A stretch of 47,982 bases of DNA from Calderihabitans maritimus. GTDB lineage: Bacteria > Bacillota > KKC1 > Calderihabitantales > Calderihabitantaceae. The position numbers and the translations under genes are program-made. Location: NCBI RefSeq assembly GCF_002207765.1, contig NZ_BDGJ01000023.1, positions 1-47,982 on the forward strand, read 5' to 3'. Positions 1-7,104 of this stretch are shown one piece after another. The notes under the pieces were generated by a model, which was not told where the DNA came from, did not search any database, and saw only the letters and a list, made by a program, of their open reading frames with translations. Within the stretch, counting starts at the first letter, position 1. Every line of letters begins with the position of its first letter.

Positions 1-68
1 GAAGTTAAGTCCTCCTGCGCCGATGGTACTGGGGCTCCTGCCCCGGGAGAGTAGGTCGCTGCCAGAAA
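1..68 (+). rRNA. rrf: 5S ribosomal RNA, 3' end (partial)
   Basis: The window opens inside a 5S rRNA. The conserved block around GCGCCGATGGTACTG and the closing GGGAGAGTAGGTCGCTGCC are the universal 3' half of bacterial 5S. Its 5' half and any 16S/23S genes lie left of the window, so the rest of the window is downstream of an rRNA operon. The exact 3' end is placed by family knowledge. Confidence 0.93.
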
Positions 69-81
69 CTTATTACTTCAT

Positions 82-118
82 CAACCCTCCTTGCCTAAAG
101 CAGGGAGGGTTGTTTTAT
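82..118 (+). terminator. Intrinsic terminator of the rRNA operon
   Basis: CAACCCTCC (82-90) pairs perfectly with GGAGGGTTG (104-112) and is followed by TTTTAT. It lies directly after the 5S rRNA and should end rRNA transcription. Confidence 0.9.
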
Positions 119-215
119 ATTGAAGTTGTGGCGTTGAATTAGAAGAAAAGGTATAAGAAGATAGCTACTAAACTATGAATATATTAGAAAGCGCTTGAGC
201 ATTGTTTTATAACCT

Positions 216-247
216 AAAGGACCGGCGGTACAACCGGTCCTTTTTAT
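216..247 (+). terminator. Second intrinsic terminator-like hairpin
   Basis: AAAGGACCGG (216-225) pairs with CCGGTCCTTT (234-243), with a T-run after it. No gene is visible between 120 and 216, so this is probably a back-up rRNA terminator. Alternatively it ends a short untranslated transcript. Confidence 0.75.
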
Positions 248-301
248 TGAAGAAAAAATAAGAGGGCGCGGGTATTGATCGAAGCCAGTTTGGTTTATCC
301 G

Positions 302-330
302 TTGGAGAGTTTGATTCCGTATGATACAAT
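302..330 (+). promoter_or_regulatory. Sigma-A-type promoter of the decarboxylase-tmk operon
   Basis: TTGGAG (302-307), 17 bp, TACAAT (325-330). It lies just after the second terminator and about 50 bp before the first start codon, so it is the likely promoter for the run of plus-strand genes to 6278. Confidence 0.55.
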
Positions 331-377
331 GACTATATGAATGCAGGAATATGGGGCGGATAGGGTGGGAGCGGAAG

Positions 378-1829
378 ATGGATCCTATTTTAGATGCCTT
401 GATACAGTATGTAGGCGGGAAATATATTAATCTTCATACCCCCGGCCATAAACAGGGATGCGGCATCAATCCAAAGTTTCGTGAAATGTTGGGGGAAAAA
501 AGTTTTTCTTTTGATTTAACAGAAGTACCGGGACTTGACAATCTACATCAGCCTCAGGGAATTATTAAACAGGCTCAGGAATTAGCTGCCCGTTGTTTTG
601 GCGCGGGAGAGACTTATTTTTTAGTCAATGGAGCAACGGCAGGGATACTGGCAAGTTTAATGGCTATTTGTCGCCCGGGAGATTATGTATTGGTTCCCCG
701 GCATGCCCACCGTTCTGTTTGGGGAGGAATGGTTCTAACGGGAATTCGGCCCGTATATTATAAACCTGAGATACATCCCCGTTGGGGGATTCCCCTGGGG
801 ATTAGTCCGGAAGATATACAGGACAAGCTGTTCCGGCAAAACTGTAAGGCCGTATTAATTCTACATCCAACTTATCACGGTATGGTTTCGGATCTGAAAA
901 GCATAGTAAATATCGCTCATGCCCATGGAGTAACAGTTATCAGTGATGAAGCCCATGGAGCCCATTTTGCCTTTCATTCTCGTTTGCCGGTCTCGGGGAT
1001 GGCGGCGGGTGCTGATATTGCTGTGCACGGAACTCATAAAACCCTGGGAGCGCTTACGCAGACTGGCATGCTGCATGTTCACCCCACCGCGGTCGGTCGT
1101 TGGGATATTCAGCAGGCTTTAAGTATTGTGCAGACCACCAGCCCTTCTTATCTGTTCCTTGCTTCCCTGGATGCGGTCCGGAGTCAGATGCAAGTTGAGG
1201 GTCCAAAATTAATGGAAGAAGTTATTTCGATAGCCGAGACAGTTAGAACAAAAATAGCTTCTATCAAAGGAATTCATTGTTTGGGAAGAGAATTATACCA
1301 GTATCCTTCCCTTGTGGATTACGATTTAACCAAATTGGTAATATCGGCGGTTGAATTGGGTTTAACAGGTTACCAGCTGGCGAAAGAATTAAGGAATAGT
1401 TATTCCATTGAGGTAGAAATGGCTGATTTTACTACCGTTTTAATGTTAATCACAATTGGGGATAACAGGGAGATAGGAGATAAAATAGTAAAAGCACTTC
1501 AGGATTTGGCTGAACGGTACAAGGACAGTTATCTCCGGTGTCGTTGTTCTCGGCAGCGGGTGGAGAAAATGCCTTCTTTACCTAAGGTTCTGATGAGCCC
1601 CCGGGATGCCTATTTTGCTCCTAAGAGAGATATTCCCTTGCAAGAGGCGGTAGGAAAAGTTGCAGGAGAAATAGTGGCTCCGTATCCGCCGGGAATCCCA
1701 GTGGTATGTCCCGGGGAAGAGATTACCTACGAGATCGTAAATTATCTGGTTGCGGTTAGAGAACAGGGTGTGGTGTTGCAGGCGTCTAAAAATTCTCTGC
1801 TTAACCGTATCAGAATCATTGAAGTTTAA
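378..1829 (+). CDS. yaaO: Orn/Lys/Arg decarboxylase family protein (YaaO/SpeA-like)
   Basis: A fold-type I PLP decarboxylase that would act on lysine, arginine or ornithine to make a polyamine precursor. The N-terminal HTPGHKQG motif and the PLP lysine near residue 221 in HGTHKTLGALTQTG are diagnostic, as is SDEAHGAH ahead of it, where the Asp contacts the PLP pyridine. A smaller C-terminal domain follows. Length (about 483 residues) fits the B. subtilis YaaO/SpeA group. An in-frame ATG at 351 would add nine residues. The ATG at 378 is preferred because it gives the usual spacing to HxPGHK and has GGGAGCGGAAG before it. The gene leads into tmk with a 23-bp gap, as yaaO does in B. subtilis. 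The substrate cannot be told from sequence. Confidence 0.88.
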   Translation: MDPILDALIQYVGGKYINLHTPGHKQGCGINPKFREMLGEKSFSFDLTEVPGLDNLHQPQGIIKQAQELAARCFGAGETYFLVNGATAGILASLMAICRPGDYVLVPRHAHRSVWGGMVLTGIRPVYYKPEIHPRWGIPLGISPEDIQDKLFRQNCKAVLILHPTYHGMVSDLKSIVNIAHAHGVTVISDEAHGAHFAFHSRLPVSGMAAGADIAVHGTHKTLGALTQTGMLHVHPTAVGRWDIQQALSIVQTTSPSYLFLASLDAVRSQMQVEGPKLMEEVISIAETVRTKIASIKGIHCLGRELYQYPSLVDYDLTKLVISAVELGLTGYQLAKELRNSYSIEVEMADFTTVLMLITIGDNREIGDKIVKALQDLAERYKDSYLRCRCSRQRVEKMPSLPKVLMSPRDAYFAPKRDIPLQEAVGKVAGEIVAPYPPGIPVVCPGEEITYEIVNYLVAVREQGVVLQASKNSLLNRIRIIEV

Positions 1830-1852
1830 CTTAAGGAGGAAGTTGCAGTAAT

Positions 1853-2467
1853 ATGTTTATAACCGTAGAGGGACTGGATGGAGCCGGCAAATCCACTCAG
1901 GCTCAAATTTTGGCTCAAAACTTAGAGAAGCGAGGTTATCAAGTTGTTCTGGCGAGAGAACCCGGTGGCACCAAAATTTCGGAAGCCATAAGAAATCTGC
2001 TTTTGGACCCCCGGCAGGAAACGATGGCCTCTTCCACTGAAGTTCTGTTATATGCTGCTGCTCGCGCCCAGTTGGTGGAGGAAGTGGTATATCCGGCTCT
2101 TCAGCGGGGGCAAGTAGTCATATGCGATCGTTTTGTGGATTCCAGCATTGCTTACCAGGGATACGGGCGGGGAATTAGCCTTGATTTTATAATAACGGTG
2201 AATCATCACGCTACCAGAGGCCTGGTGCCGGATTTGACTATTTATTTGGATATAGATCCTGCAGCAGGACTGGAGCGGGTTCGCCAAGCGGGAAAAACTG
2301 ACCGGATAGAAGGAGAAACAGAAACCTTTTACCGTAGAGTGCGCCAGGGATACCTGGCCTTACTGGAACAAAATCCTAAACGCATAATAAAAGTCCGGGC
2401 CGACCGGCGGGTGACAGAAATAGCCGAAGAAATTTGGAGCTATGTAGAACGAGAGCTTCGGATTTGA
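1853..2467 (+). CDS. tmk: Thymidylate kinase
   Basis: Phosphorylates dTMP to dTDP for DNA synthesis. A P-loop opens the protein (EGLDGAGKST, about residues 7-16). The DR(F/Y) motif is CDRFVDSSIAYQG, and REPGGTKISE is the dTMP-binding segment. The 204 residues are typical. AAGGAGGA at about 1834-1841 is a strong ribosome-binding site before the ATG. It is in an operon with the upstream decarboxylase and downstream holB, as in Bacillus, although the darA (yaaQ) and yaaR genes found between tmk and holB there are absent. Confidence 0.96.
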   Translation: MFITVEGLDGAGKSTQAQILAQNLEKRGYQVVLAREPGGTKISEAIRNLLLDPRQETMASSTEVLLYAAARAQLVEEVVYPALQRGQVVICDRFVDSSIAYQGYGRGISLDFIITVNHHATRGLVPDLTIYLDIDPAAGLERVRQAGKTDRIEGETETFYRRVRQGYLALLEQNPKRIIKVRADRRVTEIAEEIWSYVERELRI

Positions 2468-2505
2468 ATTCAGAAATTTTGTTACTTTGTTTTGGGTGGG
2501 AGACG

Positions 2506-3483
2506 ATGTTAAGCTTCGCAAGCATAAAGGGACATGACAACGCTATTAAGCTTTTACAAAAGGCAATTTTATCTCAACGCATCAGCCATGCCTATCTTTT
2601 TGTGGGGCCCGAGGGAGTAGGAAAAGAGAAGGTTGCCTATACCTTTGCTGCGGCTCTAAATTGTTTGCGACGGCAGGGGTTCGAACCTTGTCGCCAGTGC
2701 ATTTCCTGTCAAAAAATTGCCGCTGGCAATCATCCAGATTTTATGGTTATTGATCCTCAGGGAAAAAGCATAAAAATTCAACAACTACGGCAATTGCAAC
2801 GAAACTTGATGTACAAACATTATGAAGGTCATTACCGGATTATTCTTATAAGGGAAGCCGATGCTATGACAGGAGAAGCGGCTAACAGCTTTTTAAAAAT
2901 TTTAGAAGAACCTCCGTTAGGGACGGTATTCATACTCTTAACAACTCAAGTGCACCGTTTGCCTCCTACGGTTGTTTCTCGCTGTCAACAGGTGAAGTTT
3001 AACCCGGTACCAGAAAAAGAAATCGCGGAAATGCTTATAAAGGAAGGTATTCCCTCTGTGACGGCTCGCATAGCGGCTCGACTGTCTGAGGGACGGGTGA
3101 GCAGGGCATTTCGTTTTGCTGAGGAGATAAGTACGAAAAGAAAAGAAGCTATAGATTATGCCCAAAAAATCTTACGGGCAGATACGGTTGAACTGTTTTC
3201 GATCGTGTCTCGTTTAGAACAAGAAGAGAATCTGCAAGAAATGTTAGAGCTTATAGCTCTTTGGTTTCGGGACGTTATGGTATGGCAGGAAAGTGGTGAG
3301 GAGAAACTAGTAATTAATAATGATCAACTGGAAGCACTCAAGCAAGTAGCCTCATCTACTACAGCAGCCCGCATAGGTTTGGAAGAAGTCCAACGGGCTC
3401 AGAAACTTCTTCGCATGAACGTAAATTTACGTCTTGTTTTGGAGAACCTGGTTTTTGGATTGCGGAGGCTGGCTGTCAAATAG
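2506..3483 (+). CDS. holB: DNA polymerase III subunit delta' (clamp-loader)
   Basis: A clamp-loader AAA+ subunit. The N-terminus reads MLSFASIKGHDNAIKLLQ. A P-loop-like GPEGVGKE sits near residues 34-41, a four-cysteine zinc module (CLRRQGFEPCRQCISC) near residues 53-68, and the sensor SRC motif in VVSRCQQV. The frame stays open upstream to 2434 inside tmk. The ATG at 2506 is chosen because the protein then starts at the family's normal N-terminus, and GGGTGGGAG precedes it. Length is 325 residues. The stop lies in the leader of ricT. Confidence 0.94.
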   Translation: MLSFASIKGHDNAIKLLQKAILSQRISHAYLFVGPEGVGKEKVAYTFAAALNCLRRQGFEPCRQCISCQKIAAGNHPDFMVIDPQGKSIKIQQLRQLQRNLMYKHYEGHYRIILIREADAMTGEAANSFLKILEEPPLGTVFILLTTQVHRLPPTVVSRCQQVKFNPVPEKEIAEMLIKEGIPSVTARIAARLSEGRVSRAFRFAEEISTKRKEAIDYAQKILRADTVELFSIVSRLEQEENLQEMLELIALWFRDVMVWQESGEEKLVINNDQLEALKQVASSTTAARIGLEEVQRAQKLLRMNVNLRLVLENLVFGLRRLAVK

Positions 3484-3496
3484 GGAGGGAAACGAG

Positions 3497-4303
3497 TTGG
3501 TTAAGGTAGTTGGGGTGCGCTTTAAGAAAGCGGGCAAAATATATTATTTTGATCCTGATAATCTAACTGTACCGGTCGGAACCAAGGTTATAGTGGAAAC
3601 GGCTCGGGGATTGGAGTATGGGGAAGTGGTTACGGAACCAAAGCTGGTTCCGGAAGAAGAAACCGTCACTCCTTTGAAAAAAATAGTGAGAATTGCTACC
3701 CCTCAGGATGAGCAAAAGGTAGAAGAAAATAAAAGGCAGGAAAAGGAAGCCTTTAAGTTATGTCTAAGAAAAATTCAAGAACACGGTTTGCCAATGAAAC
3801 TAATCGATGTGGAGTACACCTTTGATGTAAGCAAGATAATCTTTTACTTTACAGCTGAGGGACGGGTTGACTTTCGCGAACTGGTAAAAGACCTGGCTTC
3901 TATATTTCGTACCAGGATAGAGCTCAGACAGATTGGAGTAAGGGACGAAGCTAAAATGCTCGGAGGCCTCGGGGTTTGTGGACGTGTTCTCTGTTGTGCC
4001 TCTTTTTTGGGGGAATTTGACCCGGTTTCCATCCGGATGGCCAAGGATCAAAATTTATCTTTGAACCCCAGCAAGATTTCTGGTATTTGTGGTCGCCTAA
4101 TGTGTTGTTTGCGTTTTGAAAATGAAAGTTACCAGCGCGCCAAGGAGAAGTTCCCTGCCGTGGGGAAGAAAGTAAACACCCCCCAAGGGGAAGGAAAAGT
4201 TATGGCTATTAATGTATTAAAAGAGAATGTAACGGTAGAACTGGAAGATAAAAGGACGGTTATTTTTTCCGTCCATGAAGTAGAAGAGATGGAGGAAGAT
4301 TAA
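3497..4303 (+). CDS. ricT: PSP1 / RicT (YaaT) family protein
   Basis: In B. subtilis RicT is part of the RicA-RicF-RicT complex. That complex carries [4Fe-4S] clusters and affects RNase Y mRNA maturation and sporulation phosphorelay flux. The N-terminal [18 protein letters not shown] matches the family start. The cysteine-rich PSP1 core is present: [15 protein letters not shown] and [13 protein letters not shown]. The frame is open from 3434, but the TTG at 3497, with AGGGAGGG seven bases upstream, gives the right N-terminus (268 residues). It directly follows holB and precedes yabA, as in Bacillus. Confidence 0.93.
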   Translation: MVKVVGVRFKKAGKIYYFDPDNLTVPVGTKVIVETARGLEYGEVVTEPKLVPEEETVTPLKKIVRIATPQDEQKVEENKRQEKEAFKLCLRKIQEHGLPMKLIDVEYTFDVSKIIFYFTAEGRVDFRELVKDLASIFRTRIELRQIGVRDEAKMLGGLGVCGRVLCCASFLGEFDPVSIRMAKDQNLSLNPSKISGICGRLMCCLRFENESYQRAKEKFPAVGKKVNTPQGEGKVMAINVLKENVTVELEDKRTVIFSVHEVEEMEED

Positions 4304-4320
4304 ATCAAGGAGCCGGGATT

Positions 4321-4611
4321 ATGAAATTGACCGAAAGTTTGATTGAACTGGAGGAAAAACTAAATGCCATACTGGCAGAGGTACGCAACCTGAAGATGCA
4401 TATATATGCCTTGGAGGAAGAAAACGAGCGTCTACGGGCCAAGCTTTATGAAGAGAGGGCTCAAGGCAATGCTTTCGATAATCTAAGTCGTCTATATGAC
4501 GAGGGCTTTCATGTATGTCCTCCCCATTTTGCCCGGGCTCGAAAAGCAGGTAATGACTGCCTTTTTTGTATAAGTTTTCTTCAAAAGGAAAGGAAACAAA
4601 ATAATAAGTAA
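4321..4611 (+). CDS. yabA: Replication initiation control protein YabA
   Basis: YabA binds DnaA and the beta clamp and limits re-initiation of replication. The first half is a leucine-zipper-like coiled coil (residues about 3-55, many Leu/Glu heptads). The tail has the zinc-binding pattern of the family: C-P-P-H then CLFC. At 96 residues it is shorter than the 119-residue B. subtilis protein, mainly in the linker. AAGGAGC at 4307-4313 is the ribosome-binding site. Confidence 0.87.
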   Translation: MKLTESLIELEEKLNAILAEVRNLKMHIYALEEENERLRAKLYEERAQGNAFDNLSRLYDEGFHVCPPHFARARKAGNDCLFCISFLQKERKQNNK

Positions 4612-4653
4612 TTGCATGGGCAGGATTAAGCCAAAGGAGTTTGAAACCAAAAG

Positions 4654-5388
4654 ATGGGCGGGCTGTTAAGACCCGATGAAAAGGTAGAAGAACTAACCCG
4701 AAAAATCAAAATTATTCAGAGTAAGCGCGGGTATCGCTTTTCTCTGGATGCGGTTTTGTTGGCGCATTTTGTTACCCTCAGGCCGGGGGAAAAGGTAATT
4801 GACTTGGGAACCGGTTCGGGCGTGATTCCTCTGCTTCTGAAAAGTCGCCAACCAGACCTAACGGTAGTCGGATTGGAGTTGCAGGCCGAACTGGCAGATA
4901 TGGCTCGGAGAAGTGTAGAACTGAACAATTTGCAGGAAACAGTTTTTATCCAGCAAGGGGATTTACGCGAGGCTATAGCCGTCTTCGGAACGAATCGGTT
5001 TGACGTAGTGGTTAGCAACCCTCCTTACTGGCGGAAGGGAGAAGGAAGGATAAATCCCGACTTTTCTAAAGCGCTTGCCCGGCACGAGCTCGAATGTACT
5101 TTGACTGATGTGATCCGGGTAGGGAGTGGTATATTAAAACCGCAGGGGAGGTTTGCTCTGATTCATCGCCCGGAAAGAATTCAAGAATTAATCCAGTTGC
5201 TGAACGAATACCATTTAGGCCTGAGCAGATTGCGTTTTGTTCAACCGCGGTTAACGGAGCCGCCCAAATTTATGCTGATCGAAGCCGTTAAAGGAAAATT
5301 CGCCAAATTAGAGATTATGCCGGTATTGGTTATTTATGATGAGTTTGAAAGGTACAGCCCTGAGCTTCAACAGATATTCCAGCGCTAA
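4654..5388 (+). CDS. yabB: tRNA1(Val) (adenine-N6)-methyltransferase family protein (YabB/TrmN6-like)
   Basis: A SAM-dependent methyltransferase. Motif I is VIDLGTGSGVIPLL and the catalytic N6-adenine motif is VVSNPPYWRKGEG, both in the order expected for TrmN6/YfiC-type enzymes that methylate A37 of tRNA1(Val). The 244 residues fit. AAAGGAG at about 4633-4639 lies a rather long 14 bases from the ATG. The next in-frame ATG is at 4675. The position between yabA and rsmI is conserved in Firmicutes. The GIY-YIG gene yazA that sits here in B. subtilis is missing. Confidence 0.88.
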   Translation: MGGLLRPDEKVEELTRKIKIIQSKRGYRFSLDAVLLAHFVTLRPGEKVIDLGTGSGVIPLLLKSRQPDLTVVGLELQAELADMARRSVELNNLQETVFIQQGDLREAIAVFGTNRFDVVVSNPPYWRKGEGRINPDFSKALARHELECTLTDVIRVGSGILKPQGRFALIHRPERIQELIQLLNEYHLGLSRLRFVQPRLTEPPKFMLIEAVKGKFAKLEIMPVLVIYDEFERYSPELQQIFQR

Positions 5389-5405
5389 ACGACAAACGGG
5401 AAGTC

Positions 5406-6278
5406 GTGCATTGTGGGGGGTCGGAGTTGGCGGAGAGGCAAACAGGAACTTTATATCTGGTGGGAACGCCTATAGGAAATTTAGAAGATATTACCCATCG
5501 GGCCTTAAATGTGTTACGCCACGTGGAAGTAGTCGCAGCCGAAGATACCCGCCATACCAGGAAGTTATTGTCCCATTATAATATTCATGTTTCTCTTACG
5601 AGTTATCATGAACACAACCGGGAGACTAAAGGTGATTACTTACTAAAGCTTTTACAAAAAGGCTTTGATGTAGCGCTGGTATCCGATGCCGGAATGCCGG
5701 GTATTTCCGACCCCGGTTATTCTCTAGTAGTTAAAGCAATTGAAGCGGGAATACCGGTTGTGCCCGTACCTGGCCCTAATGCGTTGATTGCTGGTTTGGT
5801 GGTATCTGGTCTGCCGACACGACGCTTTGCATTTGAAGGCTTTCTGCCGCATGACGGAAAAGCGAGGCGCAGGCGTTTAAAAGCCCTGGCGGGAGAAGAG
5901 AGGACCATGGTTTTTTACGAGTCGCCTCACCGCCTGTTAGAGACGTTAAAAGATATGCGAGAGATTTTGGGACCCAGGCCGGCGGCGGTGGCGCGGGAAT
6001 TAACCAAGAAATTTGAAGAAGTAGTGCGGGGCGATTTAGACAAATTGATACAATATTTTAGTGATAATCGCCCTAAAGGTGAAATAACCCTGGTGGTAGG
6101 GGGCGCTGAGGGGAGAAGGGAAGAAATCTCTCCTTCTAGGGAAGAAATAATTCACGCGGTGGAGGGTTTGGTGGAAAAAGGAATGCCGAAAAAAGAGGCA
6201 ATTAAGAAAGTAGCCGAAGATTTCGCCGTACCGAAGCGAGAAGTTTATCGTGCGGTAGTTGAAAGCAGGAAGGATTAA
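5406..6278 (+). CDS. rsmI: 16S rRNA (cytidine1402-2'-O)-methyltransferase
   Basis: A tetrapyrrole-methylase-fold enzyme that methylates the ribose of C1402 in the 16S decoding centre. Motifs in order are LYLVGTPIGNLEDITHRAL, AAEDTRHTRKLL, DAGMPGISDPG and PGPNALIAGLVVSGLP. A C-terminal helix-turn-helix-like tail (KKEAIKKVAEDFAVPKREVY) is usual. The 290 residues assume the GTG at 5406. The TTG at 5427 is an alternative that also gives a normal N-terminus. It is the last gene of the plus-strand operon before convergent abrB. Confidence 0.93.
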   Translation: MHCGGSELAERQTGTLYLVGTPIGNLEDITHRALNVLRHVEVVAAEDTRHTRKLLSHYNIHVSLTSYHEHNRETKGDYLLKLLQKGFDVALVSDAGMPGISDPGYSLVVKAIEAGIPVVPVPGPNALIAGLVVSGLPTRRFAFEGFLPHDGKARRRRLKALAGEERTMVFYESPHRLLETLKDMREILGPRPAAVARELTKKFEEVVRGDLDKLIQYFSDNRPKGEITLVVGGAEGRREEISPSREEIIHAVEGLVEKGMPKKEAIKKVAEDFAVPKREVYRAVVESRKD

Positions 6279-6280
6279 AT

Positions 6281-6315
6281 TATAAAAGAGACACCGGGTT
6301 TAGGCGGTGTCTCTT
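6281..6315 (-). terminator. Terminator of abrB
   Basis: An 11-bp hairpin pairs AAGAGACACCG (6286-6296) with CGGTGTCTCTT (6305-6315). Read on the minus strand it is followed by TTTTATAATTT, so it fits abrB best. It may also block read-through from rsmI. Confidence 0.75.
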
Positions 6316-6320
6316 CGCAC

Positions 6321-6406
6321 GTTTAACTGGCTTGAGAAGTCAAGCCGCACGCCAAGAAGTGAAAGACCGTTACAGGTCTGTTTGCGCGTTTAACTGGCTT
6401 GAGAAG
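6321..6406. repeat. Direct repeat: duplicated 3' end of abrB
   Basis: The 19-mer GTTTAACTGGCTTGAGAAG occurs at 6321-6339 and 6388-6406, 67 bp apart, with similar flanks (GCAC/GCGC). The second copy is the abrB stop codon and last codons (SQAS-stop). The first is an orphan copy downstream of the gene. Confidence 0.85.
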
Positions 6407-6641
6407 CCATGGCCAGAGCGCATTCGCGGCAAACATTCTTACCTTTGAAATTTTGAACGTTTTCTGCGTTACCGCAGAAGACGCAGGCAGGTTCGTATTT
6501 CTTCAGGATAATTTTTTCATGATCTACGTAGATTTCTAGAGCGTCCTTTTCTTCGATTCCTAAGGTGCGTCGTAGTTCGATAGGAATCACTACTCTTCCT
6601 AGTTCGTCTACCTTGCGAACAATACCGGTAGATTTTAACAT
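6390..6641 (-). CDS. abrB: AbrB family transition-state regulator
   Basis: A small DNA-binding protein with the SpoVT/AbrB swapped-hairpin domain at residues 1-50 (STGIVRKVDELGRVVIPIEL), normally a repressor of stationary-phase and sporulation genes. The C-terminal part has two CxxC pairs (CVFC and CREC) typical of clostridial AbrB proteins. The 83 residues are normal. The ATG has GGGAGAGGTG before it. It is transcribed against rsmI and away from metG, in the Bacillus abrB position. The promoter and Spo0A-box-like sites are given separately. Confidence 0.93.
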   Translation of the reverse strand: MLKSTGIVRKVDELGRVVIPIELRRTLGIEEKDALEIYVDHEKIILKKYEPACVFCGNAENVQNFKGKNVCRECALAMASQAS

Positions 6642-6658
6642 GTTTCACCTCTCCCTTC

Positions 6659-6675
6659 TTCAACAAATTTCGACA
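6659..6675 (-). promoter_or_regulatory. Two candidate Spo0A boxes over the abrB transcription start
   Basis: On the minus strand TGTCGAA (6669-6675) is an exact match to the 0A-box consensus TGNCGAA. TGTTGAA (6659-6665) differs at one base and is spaced exactly 10 bp away. Both fall just downstream of the predicted abrB start point, where Spo0A represses abrB in B. subtilis. Function is inferred from position. Confidence 0.65.
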
Positions 6676-6686
6676 TTTGTAAGTAA

Positions 6687-6715
6687 ATGATACCAGTGGT
6701 TCCATTAAAAGTCAA
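6687..6715 (-). promoter_or_regulatory. Sigma-A-type promoter of abrB
   Basis: On the minus strand TTGACT (6710-6715), 17 bp, TATCAT (6687-6692), about 46 bp before the abrB start codon. Confidence 0.72.
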
Positions 6716-6743
6716 TACCATTTTTGTTAAAAATTTATTAAAC

Positions 6744-6773
6744 TTGACAAAACAGGGATAAACTTTTTATAAT
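6744..6773 (+). promoter_or_regulatory. Sigma-A-type promoter of the metG T-box leader
   Basis: TTGACA (6744-6749), 18 bp, TATAAT (6768-6773); both hexamers match the consensus. It gives a leader of about 325 nt before metG. Confidence 0.85.
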
Positions 6774-6779
6774 TACATA

Positions 6780-7066
6780 CACGTAAAATTATATAAATAA
6801 GTAATAAAGGCTGTGAAGGGGAGGAGTAGATATAGAGTAACCGGTACCAGCGAGCGGGGATGGTGGAAGCCCGTACGGTGAAATATATCGAAGATGGCCC
6901 TGGAGCTGTCGGTCGAAAGCCTGTCGGTGATTAGGCTTAACCGTTTAGGCCCCGTTAGAGGCCAGGTGCGCAGAGAATGCGTGCCGTTAAAGGTCGCCAA
7001 TATGGCGATAAATTAGGGTGGTACCGCGAAGGAGAACCTCTCGCCCCTAGGCGAGGGGTTTGATAT
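6780..7066 (+). ncRNA. T-box leader RNA of metG
   Basis: The T-box core AATTAGGGTGGTACCGCG spans 7011-7028. A long structured Stem I region precedes it. An 11-bp terminator, AACCTCTCGCC (7035-7045) with GGCGAGGGGTT (7050-7060), follows; its T-rich tail is weak. Uncharged tRNA should switch it to antitermination. A candidate Met specifier ATG lies at 6894-6896 on the 3' side of the likely Stem I loop. That codon is inferred from the downstream gene and not proved. Confidence 0.93.
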
Positions 7067-7104
7067 TTTAATCGGTTAAATTTTGAAGGAGGTTGTGAAA
7101 TTCG

